Of a DNA stretch of 64,000 bases, positions 50,601 through 59,400 are shown one piece after another; position 1 is the first letter of the stretch; every line of letters begins with the position of its first letter. The position numbers were made by a program, and so were the translations under genes. Origin of the DNA: Prinia subflava (Eukaryota > Chordata > Aves > Passeriformes > Cisticolidae); contig NC_086247.1 in assembly GCF_021018805.1 (NCBI RefSeq), positions 118,951,094 to 119,015,093 of the forward strand. The letters are read 5' to 3'. The notes under the pieces are model-generated. The model searched no databases, was not told the origin of the DNA, and saw only the letters and a list, made by a program, of their open reading frames with translations.

Positions 50601-52550
50601 ATTTTACAGCAAAAGAAAGCACTAGTATGTACAGACAGCTTGCAGAACAGCAAATTTACTGTTCTCAAACACACCATGGGCATTCTACAACCTAACAAAA
50701 GGCATAAAGTGACCTTGATCACCACACTTACTACAAGAGTCAAGTCTCAACCAAGAAATCAGAAGGATGTTTCAACCTTCCATCACAGATTTTCTCTCTG
50801 TCGACAGCAAAACCTCTTCTAGTTTTCAGCCAGTACAAATTTCACATATGCAATGAAAAGCTTCCTTCAGTCTGCATTCCCTTAGACTGAGGTTTGCAAA
50901 GCATCATCCTTCTTCCTGTAGGGTCATTTGATTGGAAGGGCTTATCAATGTGGCTAGCAAAAGAAAACTTAATTTTGATGAAAACAGAATATTTCTTAGT
51001 CTTCATCTTACCATCAAAGCAGAAGACCAGCTGATCCTACCACAGGCACACTCAGGGACTAAATGTCAAATGCCAGTCAGTTATCTACAACATGCATTGT
51101 TTCCCACACACACATTCCCAGGTCTCATGGCACAAAACCAAGCACAAGGGTTCCAGACATACCCCAGCATCTCAGCAATGCAAAGAAAAACATGTAAAAA
51201 CTTTCGGTCAGCTGAACCAGAGGTGTCTTTAGTATGAGGAAAGGACTAATATCACCACCACAGTTCTGCAATTCAAGGAAAAAGGCAAGCATGGCTACTC
51301 CTACTTTCACTTCACAATTCAAGAGCATTCACAAATAATTAACAACAACAAAAAAATCCATGTCTCTTCACTGAGACCTGACAAATTTTGATTCTCATCT
51401 CAGAACACCTATTGCCTAAAGGGGAAAAGTCACAACAATCTTCTAGCACAGCAATAAATCCAGCCTGATCCACTCCTACCCCCCCATCCCTACCACATGA
51501 ATTCAACACTCGCTTGTGCTGCAGCTTTTTCTTTGTTTAATTTCGATTTCCTACAGTTTCCCAGCTAACCAGAGAGGTGCAGCTGTTCCAGCCTCTCCAG
51601 AAAAAAAATTCAAGCAAGGCAGCAGCCCTTGTACACACACTCATGAGCAACACTGGCACCTGGCAATGTCAAGGTGGTCGTGGTTACTTCCTGACCTTCA
51701 AGTTTCCAAACTGCTCCAACAAACCACAGAGAGGTTTGCACCTGGCGAGACCCCATCCACAACCCCGAATCACAACGCCGCTGCCTCACCTGACTCGAAG
51801 GCAGTGGGCATCCCACGGGAGCACAGGGGGCTTCTGACCCCACCACCTTTAACCTCTGCTGAGCAAACTCCGGCCACACACGGCTGCTTCCAACGTGCCA
51901 TGAAAATCAAGCCTTCTCTGGCACGGGAAGGTTTTTAGGGAACACCCGAAAAATGTAAAATCTGGGCCTCGAGCTAGCAGGACAACCCCTTTCCAACCTT
52001 TTTCTTGGGGTTTTTTTTTTTGTTTTGTTTTGTTTTGTTTTTTTTTCTTTTTTTTTTTTTTTTTTTTTTTTTCTTTTTTTTCTTTTTTTTGGCACGCCTT
52101 CTCATCCGATTCCCCCAAGTGGGACTGAACGGCAACACCTTTTCCTCCCAGCTCTGGGAGTGCCCCGAATCCCCGACTCGCCTCAATAAAAGTTGCACGG
52201 GGCCGTGTGGAGAACGGGCAAGTTCGCTGTTCGAGCTGTGACCCAGAGCATCCAAACCGTCCCAAACCCCAACCCACGACCCCGGGGAGGGCGAGGAGCG
52301 CCCCGGACGGGCACCGGCACCGGGATAAACGCCGGGCACTGACAACAAGGCAGCGCCGGGGCTGGTCCCCTGCACGGTGGGGTCAAGGGGCAGCGCCGAC
52401 CTGCACCCAGCAAACACAGTGGATATATACATGTATGTTCTTGTATAAATACATGTATGAGAAGATGACGGCGCCCATCCCGCAAAGGCTGAGCACTGGC
52501 AGGAACTCACCGCTCAGGTAGTTGGTCCACTTGTACAGGACCCCCTCCAT
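29499..52550 (-). CDS. PLEKHA8: PLEKHA8 (FAPP2), PH and glycolipid-transfer domain protein, 14 coding exons
   Basis: FAPP2 carries glucosylceramide from early Golgi to the trans-Golgi network. Its PH domain reads PtdIns4P and ARF1; its C-terminal GLTP domain holds the lipid. The exons, minus strand and in order: 52511-52550, 42333-42449, 41547-41702, 39735-39856, 38159-38317, 37190-37230, 36353-36510, 35127-35286, 34630-34715, 33933-33991, 32511-32641, 31941-32011, 30613-30674, 29499-29696. They sum to 1560 bases, i.e. 519 residues plus TGA, the length I know for human. PH domain about residues 1-93, with Lys7 and Arg18 in place. GLTP domain about 318-519, with the family's glycolipid-binding residues Asp360, Asn364, Lys367, Trp407 and His445. 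Exon 3 has a GC donor; all other introns are GT-AG. The start MEGVLYKW has a strong context (G at -3 and +4). It shares a CpG-island promoter with FKBP14. Confidence 0.97.
30613..30674 (-). CDS. PLEKHA8: PLEKHA8 exon 13 (GLTP, His445)
   Basis: Acceptor tcctttaag, donor GTAAGT. Residues 434-454: [20 protein letters not shown] then A. His445 is the conserved GLTP histidine. Confidence 0.96.
31941..32011 (-). CDS. PLEKHA8: PLEKHA8 exon 12 (GLTP)
   Basis: Acceptor caccctgacag, donor GTAAGT. Residues 410-433: [20 protein letters not shown] then QTAL. Confidence 0.96.
32511..32641 (-). CDS. PLEKHA8: PLEKHA8 exon 11 (GLTP, Lys367/Trp407)
   Basis: Acceptor attctttccag, donor GTAATG. Residues 367-409: [13 protein letters not shown] to [12 protein letters not shown]. 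Contains Lys367 and Trp407, on which the sugar ring stacks. Confidence 0.96.
33933..33991 (-). CDS. PLEKHA8: PLEKHA8 exon 10 (GLTP, Asp360/Asn364)
   Basis: Acceptor ttttccctag, donor GTAACA. Residues 347-366: [20 protein letters not shown]. It carries Asp360 and Asn364, which in the GLTP family contact the glycolipid sugar head group. Confidence 0.96.
34630..34715 (-). CDS. PLEKHA8: PLEKHA8 exon 9 (GLTP domain start)
   Basis: Acceptor ttgacatcag, donor GTAAGC. Residues 318-346: [20 protein letters not shown] then SCYAIVPVL, the first helix of the GLTP domain. Confidence 0.95.
35127..35286 (-). CDS. PLEKHA8: PLEKHA8 exon 8 (variable acidic linker)
   Basis: Acceptor taaatgttag, donor GTAGTA. 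Residues 265-317: acidic, low-complexity linker ending [10 protein letters not shown], where similarity to mammalian FAPP2 resumes just before the GLTP domain. Confidence 0.9.
36353..36510 (-). CDS. PLEKHA8: PLEKHA8 exon 7 (variable linker)
   Basis: Acceptor cctttcttcag, donor GTAAGT. Residues 212-264, opening [11 protein letters not shown]. Acidic and poorly conserved after that start. Confidence 0.9.
37190..37230 (-). CDS. PLEKHA8: PLEKHA8 exon 6 (41-base micro-exon)
   Basis: Acceptor atctttcag, donor GTATAA. Encodes [13 protein letters not shown] plus two bases of Arg212. It aligns with the KH...H.S.ERQ segment of mammalian FAPP2, and its phase joins exons 5 and 7. Missed by ordinary frame searches because of its size. 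Confidence 0.88.
38159..38317 (-). CDS. PLEKHA8: PLEKHA8 exon 5 (conserved central helix)
   Basis: Acceptor cttcccacag, donor GTAATG. 53 codons, residues 146-198: [20 protein letters not shown] and [14 protein letters not shown]. Highly conserved relative to mammals. Confidence 0.96.
39735..39856 (-). CDS. PLEKHA8: PLEKHA8 exon 4 (helical linker)
   Basis: Acceptor aactttcag, donor GTACAG. Encodes residues 105-145: [20 protein letters not shown] and [11 protein letters not shown], a likely helical segment after the PH domain. Confidence 0.94.
40090..40485 (-). mobile_element. CR1 LINE 3' fragment, minus strand
   Basis: Reads gggatggatgaggttggaag, then agtcagagcaaattgctcag, and further on ggccctttgctggactcact, the reverse complement of typical CR1 3' sequence. 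It lies in the PLEKHA8 intron between exons 3 and 4, in the same orientation as the gene. Considerably diverged; ends approximate. Confidence 0.7.
40977..40996. repeat. G14-T-G5 tract
   Basis: Fourteen G, one T and five G in a PLEKHA8 intron (C-rich in the transcript). Possible G-quadruplex on the plus strand; also a likely sequencing or assembly trouble spot. Confidence 0.85.
41547..41702 (-). CDS. PLEKHA8: PLEKHA8 exon 3 (end of PH domain, GC donor)
   Basis: Acceptor ttgctttcag. Encodes residues 53-104: [20 protein letters not shown] and [16 protein letters not shown], ending in TQKEK. The intron begins GCAAGA, a GC donor; no usable GT gives the correct join, and phase 1 matches the next exon. 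Confidence 0.94.
42333..42449 (-). CDS. PLEKHA8: PLEKHA8 exon 2 (PH domain)
   Basis: Acceptor gtttttcag, donor GTAACT. Encodes residues 14-52: [19 protein letters not shown] and [12 protein letters not shown], the core of the PH fold including Arg18. Confidence 0.96.
45491..45510. repeat. (AAAC)n microsatellite
   Basis: Five AAAC-type units (aacaaacaaacaaacaaac) in PLEKHA8 intron 1. Confidence 0.8.
46958..46995. repeat. Perfect 19-bp tandem duplication
   Basis: The unit tcaggcatttttgaagggg occurs twice head to tail, 46958-46976 and 46977-46995, without a mismatch, inside PLEKHA8 intron 1. Confidence 0.85.
52011..52090. repeat. 80-base T-rich polypyrimidine tract
   Basis: Almost pure T, interrupted by a few G and C (tgttttgttttgtttt at the left part). 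In the PLEKHA8 transcript it is an A-rich tract about 420 bases into the first intron. Confidence 0.9.
52511..52550 (-). CDS. PLEKHA8: PLEKHA8 exon 1 (start codon)
   Basis: Encodes [13 protein letters not shown] plus one base of Gly14; donor GTGAGT. The ATG (52550-52548) has G at -3 and +4. It lies at the edge of the CpG island, 690 bases from the FKBP14 start. Confidence 0.95.
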
Positions 52551-52876
52551 GCCGGCCGGCCCCCGGCCCCATGCAGCGCGGCCGCCCCCCGGCGGGGTCA
52601 CGCCGCCCGCCGCCGCCCGCGCTCCGCCGCGCCGCCGCCACACAGCGCCATCGCGGGGGGGCGCGCGCCCCGCCCGGCCCGCTCCGCGCCCGCCCCCCGC
52701 CGCCGCCGCCACGCTCTCAGCGCAGGGAGCGCCGCAGCCGCGCGGCCCCGGCACGGCCCCGCCGCGCTCCGTCAGCGCAACCCGCGCTGTGAATCGCGGC
52801 CCGCGTGACCGGCGGCGGCCAGGGGCGGGCGCGCGGAGGCGGGCGCGGAATGCCCGGAGCAGGTGGCCTCTCGCGG

Positions 52877-52881
52877 CCAAT
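52877..52881 (+). promoter_or_regulatory. CCAAT box 1
   Basis: CCAATCGG, a good NF-Y core, 33 bases before box 2. Confidence 0.6.
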
Positions 52882-52909
52882 CGGAACGCGGCCTCGCTGC
52901 CGCCGCCGC

Positions 52910-52914
52910 CCAAT
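52910..52914 (+). promoter_or_regulatory. CCAAT box 2
   Basis: CCAATCAGCG, the classical NF-Y consensus (CCAATCAG). Confidence 0.7.
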
Positions 52915-53027
52915 CAGCGGCCGGCAGCGGCCGGCTCTATTGTGCGCGCGCTCCGCGGGGCTGGCCCGCTCCCCGGCGCTGTGACTTCCCGGAGCGCCCG
53001 GCCCGCCCACGCCGTTCGGGCCTGCCG

Positions 53028-53032
53028 ATTGG
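53028..53032 (-). promoter_or_regulatory. CCAAT box 3 (inverted)
   Basis: GATTGGATGG on plus, i.e. CCAATC on the minus strand, facing PLEKHA8. Confidence 0.6.
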
Positions 53033-53061
53033 ATGGGCTGAAGGACGGACAGGGGCGTGCC

Positions 53062-53066
53062 CCAAT
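53062..53066 (+). promoter_or_regulatory. CCAAT box 4
   Basis: CCCAATGGGC, a weaker NF-Y match. Confidence 0.5.
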
Positions 53067-53102
53067 GGGCGACAGCTCCTCCTGAGCTCGCCCCGCAGGG
53101 AG

Positions 53103-53107
53103 CCAAT
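53103..53107 (+). promoter_or_regulatory. CCAAT box 5
   Basis: AGCCAATCGG, a strong NF-Y match, 134 bases upstream of the FKBP14 start and 41 bases after box 4. Confidence 0.65.
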
Positions 53108-53206
53108 CGGCGCGCGCGCCGCCGGTGCCGGGCCGTCGGGAGCCGGGGCTGCCAGCGGTGCGCGCCGCTGCCACGTCGGACCGACCGGCCGGGCTCGCGG
53201 CGCGGG

Positions 53207-53221
53207 ATGGCGGCGCGGTGA
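53207..53221 (+). CDS. Four-codon upstream ORF (MAAR) before FKBP14
   Basis: ATG at 53207 with G at -3 and +4, then two Ala codons, Arg and TGA at 53219-53221. It ends 19 bases before the FKBP14 ATG. Whether it lies in the transcript depends on the transcription start. If so, it could modulate translation by re-initiation. Regulation is inference. Confidence 0.4.
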   Translation: MAAR

Positions 53222-53240
53222 GGGGAGCGAGGCGGCGGCG

Positions 53241-53461
53241 ATGGCGGCGGCGATGGCGGCGGCGCTGCTGCTGCTGCGCTCCGCCCTGCTCTGCGCGGCG
53301 CTGGGCCGCGCGGGCGCGGCGCTGATCCCCCCCGCGCCCGATGTGAAGGTGGAGGTGCTGCACAAGCCTTTCCTCTGCCACAGGAAGACCAAGTGGGGGG
53401 ACATGATGCTGGTTCACTACGAGGGCTACTTGGAGAGGGACGGCTCCATGTTTCACTCGAC
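53241..53461 (+). CDS. FKBP14: FKBP14 exon 1 (signal peptide, start of FKBP domain)
   Basis: Residues 1-73 plus two bases of Thr74; donor [24 protein letters not shown] then a small-residue stretch before ALIPP, a likely cleavage region. The 12-base unit ATGGCGGCGGCG is repeated in tandem. Confidence 0.96.
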
Positions 53462-56400
53462 GTAAGTGAGCGGGGCGTCTTCTCCGACCGAGCTGCTGGC
53501 TGAGCTTGCGTGGGGAAATATATATATATAGATATACATATATATATTAGAATCATGGAATGGCTTGAGTTGGAAATGACCTTAAAGATTCCTTGACCCT
53601 TCCACTAGGTCAGGTTGCTCAGAGCAACTTGACGCACCTTTGAACGCTGCCCAGGTTGCTCAGAGCCCTATCCAGCCTGGCCTTGAACGCCTCCAGGAAT
53701 GTCAGCAACTTCCCTGGTTAAAGAATTTCTTAATAATATCTAATCTGAGCCTACTCTCAGTTTAAAGACATCACCCCTTGTCCTGTCACTACACGCCCTT
53801 TTAAACTGTCTCTTTCCATCTTTCTCGTAGGCTCCCTTGAGGTAATGGAAAGGTGCAGTTAAGTCACCCTGAAGCTTTCTCTTTACCAGGCTGGACAGTC
53901 CCAGTTCTCTCAGCCTTTCTTGTAGGAGAGATGCTGCTCCCTCCCTCTAACAATCTTGGTGCACCGTCTCTGGACTCGCTCCTTTATGTATACATAAATA
54001 TATATATTTATTTTTATATAGATGGTCTCTTCTGGTCATGCTTTCCTAAGTCTAGGCCTCTCACAGAGGTCCACAATCCATGTGCGAATAGCTTTGGGAG
54101 GAGCATTTTGTCAGGGGCAAGTGATTTTTTAGTCTTTTTACTCCTCCCTCCTCAAACGCCCAAAACTTGCGTTTACTTGTGAGCAAGCAAACAAAAGCAA
54201 TGCATGAATGCCATATTTTGGGGGGAATAAAAGAGCTTAAATAACATTCCTAAACTTGTCATTGGAGCCCGTCCACTGCCACCTGTTCTCAGAAAGTTTG
54301 GTGTGAAGCAGTGTCTCACAATGCTGTTCAAGATGAACACCAACAGTAAGGCTAATCTCCTTATAAAATAGATCTTACTTAGCATTTGCTTTCTGGTCAG
54401 TCCGTAGGAAGCAGAGCCCTGTGTCGTTTCTTAAAAGGTGGGGGATGTTATGCATGGAGCACCTCTGCTGTGTGGAAAGGCTGAGAGAACTGGCATTGTT
54501 CAGCCTGGAAAACGGAAGGCTTTGCCGTGACCTAATTGTGTCTTTCCACTGTCTGAAGAAAGAGAGAGACTTTTTGCGAGGACATATAGTGACAGAAAAG
54601 GGGGGAATGGCTTCAGACTTAGAGAGAGCAGGTTAGATTAGGTTATTAGAAAGAAATTTTTTTCTCTGAGGATGGTGAGACACTGGAACACGTTGCACAG
54701 GGAAATTGTTGGCAGCCCATCCCTGAAGGTGTTCAAGGCCAGCTTGGATGGGGCTCTGAGAACCTGGTGTAGCTGAAGGTCTCCCGGCCCATGGCACAGA
54801 GGGGTTGGAACTGGATGGTCTTTAAGGTCTCTTCCAACGAAAATTCTGTGCTTCTCTCATTTAGGTGCAGGTTTTGGTATATAATCTCAGCGGTTTAATA
54901 GGTCTTGTGCTATGCATGAATTTCTGTTTGGTTTCTAAAGCAAACTAATAGTTAAAAAAGAAATATGTGCCCTCCCACTAGCGGCAGCACAATCACAGCT
55001 TTTCATTATTCTTTACCTGCCCCCGACCAGACAAGTCAACATACCAGAACCACAGAAATGCAAATAGGAGGAAGAGCCAGAAATTCGAGGGAGTTCTGCT
55101 AAGAGCCTGCAACGACTTGCTAATGCTGGATGTCCTGTGAAACATCAACGAAGTGTTAATAGTGGGAGACAGCAAAATACTCCTCTCTGCTGGCTGCGTG
55201 AAGGCTACTTTTGTATATTAAACAAAAAAAACCCAGAGGACAGTTTTGCATGTTTATGCTCTTGCAGAGGATTCAACTAAAATCTCACTAATTTTCTCTT
55301 GTAGTTAACAAGCCTCTTTAGAAGGACCTCTAGTGACACACTAAAGTTTTTGTTGCTGACTAACTTCTGTAAGTGTTCTGTTTTCTTCTTAAACACCTTT
55401 CCTGCATGACTAGTAAATAGAGCTTTCAAATTCCTTGTCTGTTTGTAGAGTGAAAGTAGCCCGGATTGTACCACCTGGTTAAAGCAGAAAAGGATCTTGT
55501 CTCCCTAATCTAAAGTTGAATGTTTTACATGCATTTATTGTCGTTATTTTTCTAGACTGTTATGTAGTTGGGGTTTTGTTTTGTTTTGGTTTTTTGGTTT
55601 GGTTTTGGGGGGGATTTTTGTTTGTTTTGTTTTGTTTTTCCCAGTGGCTTTTTTTTTAAAGAGATGAGGCTGATTCTTCTGAGCACGTTAAAATGTGTAT
55701 TGCTATCATGACCATGCTGGTCTGTGATTCGCAGTTTACGATGGCCTTGGCTGTAGATTTTTAAGGAAAATGCCTTTCTAGTCTGATCAGTTTCCAAGTG
55801 GAAGTAGGTGATCAGGGCAGTGAAAGTGGAGATCTGGGTTGGTTGTTGTTGTCATAAACACACCGGGTAAATGTTGTTTTATTTCTTTCCACTTCCCAAG
55901 GAACCTTGTCATGCAAAGCATAAGTTTTACTTTACACTTTGAAAATATACTTCAATTAAGAGATGTCAAGGTGCTGAGCAGTGCAGTGTTTTTAACTGTA
56001 TATCTATATTATAAGCATATTCCATCTGCCTTTTGTGAACTTGATGTTTAAATAGAAAGTATTGTATTCCTTTCTTTTCCAGTCACAAGCATAACAATGG
56101 TCAACCTATGTGGTTTACACTTGGCATAAGGGAAGCTCTCAAAGGCTGGGACAGAGGGTTGAAGGACATGTGTGTGGGAGAGAAAAGGAAGCTAACTATT
56201 CCACCAGCCCTTGCTTATGGAAAAGAAGGGAAAGGTAAAAAATGTGGAGCACTCCTCTTGCTCTAATTGTTTCTAATCTCTGTATTTTACGTTATTCTTG
56301 GCTTAAGAGGTTAGCAAGCTTTCAAGCTTTCCAGGTTGATTCCGTTAAAGAAGAAAAACTGGGGGAGTCAAGTGCTCTTTGTCATAAATTTGTTTCCTGC

Positions 56401-59400
56401 AGTAATATCCATTAAGTGGCTATGTGGTGAATGCAGGGGAAAAAAAAGTCCACAAAGTGGTGGTAGCTGCTGTGCTGTATGTTCTAAGTGTCTTTTTTGT
56501 TAGTGCTGTGCTCCACAGTGCCCTGCTTTTTCTTTTTATTTTTTAGTTTGTTTTCTTTTTGCCCTTCTTTTACAGTCAAGTGGAGGTGGTTGCTTAGGTA
56601 ACAGTTGGCTTTTTTGCTGTTGGATCTGTTTTGGTGGTAATACTTCATGAATGTGCATGTGCAAGCCTCATTCTGGCTTTCAGCTTTCTTTTAGAACACT
56701 AAGAAACTCCCTGTACTGCTGCCCAACCAGTTCTTAGATGATACAGTAAAAAGTCACTGTTTATTTCTCCATATAGGGACATTAATTCTTTTCCTCTTAC
56801 TGCTGTTTTCAGTTTGGGCAGTGGTCTCTGTTATCCACAGTAAGATGTGCATGGGCAGTCATGTTGTCACCTACTGAAAATGCACTGACTGCTGTGCAGA
56901 CAAATATAAACATTGTCTGTAGGGTTTTCTCAACTTTGCTGCTGCTGAGGGTGTTTGGGGCTTTTCCTTTCAAATATTTCCAGATTCCTTTAACGGGACG
57001 CCCAGATTTGGAATATGCAGTTAAGCAACTGACAGTTTGAATGGTTCTATTTCTGCTTTCTGGGATTTGTTTTAATTAACTTCTTTTTGAGCAATTATTA
57101 TGAATATTTTTGTCATGACAAGGGTTGCAACAAATGAGCTACGGTAGTACAAGGTTCCGAAGCAGAAAGGATAAATGCCTAGGAACACACAGTCCATCCT
57201 GCTGATGTTCTCTCCCATTGCTATGAGACTGTTTTGGGAATGAGGACTGCATGTCTGTATCTTCTGGCAAGTAGGGCTGCACATAGGCTTAGGACTCCAT
57301 ATTACCTCATGCCAGGTGGTATTCATCCCTACAGCATACTCCACACCCTCCTTTATTAAATGTACCCGTTTTATACATATTTTTATAGAAGCTCTGGTTT
57401 GGGGCTCAAGATACAGTATTAGAAGTAATCATGCTTCTAGTAGAGAACGGGGAACCTTGTGGTTGTCATTTAGTTGTCTTTATGCAGGGCTCAGCTGCAA
57501 ATTTTTCCACAAAAAGATATGAAATGCTGCAGTGCTTATGTAGTCATCACAGGCCTAATTGTTTGATTAATATGTAAAGCACTATAGTTGTTCTTCAAAG
57601 ACTTGCAAGCCTCACCTCTGTGTTTAGTGCAAGAAGGTTAAACAGGTAAACACTGCTAATTGCTGAAAGAAATTACTTGCTTTAGGATGACTTTGAAGTA
57701 TTTGAGCATAATTATGTTGCTGTTTTCAAGTGATGCCCTTGAAGACAGAATTATTTCATTTTCTCCATGCTTTCCTCCAAATGCACATAATTTCACTAGC
57801 CTCCCACCTTGGTTGGTCTGACTCATCATTTGAGTCAGATGCCTTTTTCTGTAACACTCAAAAGAATTACCTGTGTTCCAGACCCTAGACAGGGCACAGT
57901 GCCCTGTATTTCTAGAATTTTCTGCACATTTATTCATCCCAGAAATCTACAAGCCTGTTTTGTTGCTGCAGCTCAGGGTGTATTTAACACCATAGCTCCA
58001 AAGTGGTAGATGTGGGTTGTTTTTCCCTGTCTTCTCAAGGCACAGAAATATTTTGTGGGGTGCTGCCATCCAATATAGAGATATATTTGGCCGTATTCAA
58101 CCTCTCTCTGTATAACGAAGCAACGTAATGAGCTAAAAGATCTTTGACAGGAGTTTCAGCCATCAGCATGAGGGCATGTCACATCTCGGTAAAAGTCAGT
58201 GCCTGATAAACTGAACTCCTTGAGGTGTGGCGTGGGGGAGTGCTCTGTGGGACTGTTAGGAAGTTACGGGTCTGTTCACCTGCATCACAAATGATGTTGT
58301 GATAACACATGCCTTGTGATCAGGTTTGGGTACTTAGTTTCTGCTGAGTGTTTGGAAACAGCTCGGTGCTTTGTGCCCTGAGTCAGGAGACTGCTGTGGG
58401 AGACCAACATCTTCCCTGCCCTTCTGTCTTTGCAAAAGAGTTTTTCCCGGTGGCAGAACAGCAGATACAAGGTATCAGCTCGCAGTAGAGAGGAATTTGG
58501 GGACTGATGGGGTATCCTAAAGACTAAATTCTCCCTTCCTGCTGTCCTGTAGATTATTATTGGCCGTAGCCTGTCTGACTGTACAGTCTCCTTTACTGTT
58601 TTTCAGTTTATCTGGCTCTGGCCATGAAAGAAAAAAGATTCAAGAGCATTGTTTGATAAACTGGTGATGGTAATTGCTGAATAAGACCTTGCATCAACAC
58701 CTACTAGTCTCCAACAAAACTAGTTGCATCTAAAGTTGCATTTGTGCTGTCAGGGCTGCTCAGAGTCCAGGCTACAGGCTGAAATGGTTGTGGTCATCAC
58801 TGTTACAGGTACTCGTCCTTACTAGTTCAAACTGCAGGATGCTTTGAAATGACTGGGCTTGCTGGGACATTGCTCTGACGCATATGGCTTTTGTGTGGCA
58901 TTGAATATATATATAGTTGGTTTAAACTTTTCTCCATTTTGGGCAGGAAAAATTCCACCTGAGAGCACATTGATTTTCAACATTGACCTTCTAGAAATTA
59001 GAAATGGACCAAGGTCTCATGAGTCATTCCAAGAGATGGATCTTAATGATGACTGGAAACTATCCAAGCAAGAGGTGAGTGGGTTATCCTTCTCTTGTGA
59101 GCAAATCTAACGGGATGGGAGAGTGGAAAAGAATGCACATCTATGCTGCACTGCTCTGAGCCTTGCATCCTAGTGAAAATTCTGGACTGAAGGTTCAAAA
59201 GAAGCCTTGGTAAGCTGAGGATAGGCATGTGACTCGTATGCTGCATGCTTAGGGAAGATGTGGATAAAGTAAAGTATCTTAGAAATTAAACCAGACTTCA
59301 GGGCTTTTTGGATTTAATTGCTTATTTATTAATAAACTGAGATTCGTTCTGCTGTAGAGTAATCCTTTTTCATAGCATTCACTCTGTGAAGGACATGTAT

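Larger units (their letters stand above)
42450..52510 (-). other. PLEKHA8 intron 1
   Basis: A 10-kb first intron without a recognisable nested gene. A GC-richer stretch at 43250-43600 is open for 116 codons on the minus strand but matches no family I know. Small simple repeats lie at 45491-45510 and 46958-46995. Confidence 0.7.
52230..53480. promoter_or_regulatory. CpG island, bidirectional PLEKHA8/FKBP14 promoter
   Basis: A strongly GC- and CpG-rich block, in sharp contrast to the AT-rich flanks, spans the two divergent start codons (PLEKHA8 at 52550 minus, FKBP14 at 53241 plus). It holds five CCAAT boxes, a GC box (ggggcgggc at 52822-52830) and no clear TATA box. Head-to-head FKBP14/PLEKHA8 is also the mammalian arrangement, so a shared promoter is well supported. 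Exact start sites are not visible. Confidence 0.88.

Noticed and set aside
51974..52510. 178-codon minus-strand frame with a long Lys run
   Set aside because: The Lys run is the 80-base T tract read on the other strand; the frame lies in PLEKHA8 intron 1.
52860..53110. ER stress response element (CCAAT-N9-CCACG) near FKBP14
   Set aside because: I checked each CCAAT box; none has CCACG at the required distance.
52522..53556. Long overlapping open frames on both strands (up to 279 codons) in the CpG island
   Set aside because: Stop codons are rare in such GC-rich DNA. The frames overlap the real FKBP14 and PLEKHA8 starts, are Ala/Arg/Pro-rich and have no recognisable domain.
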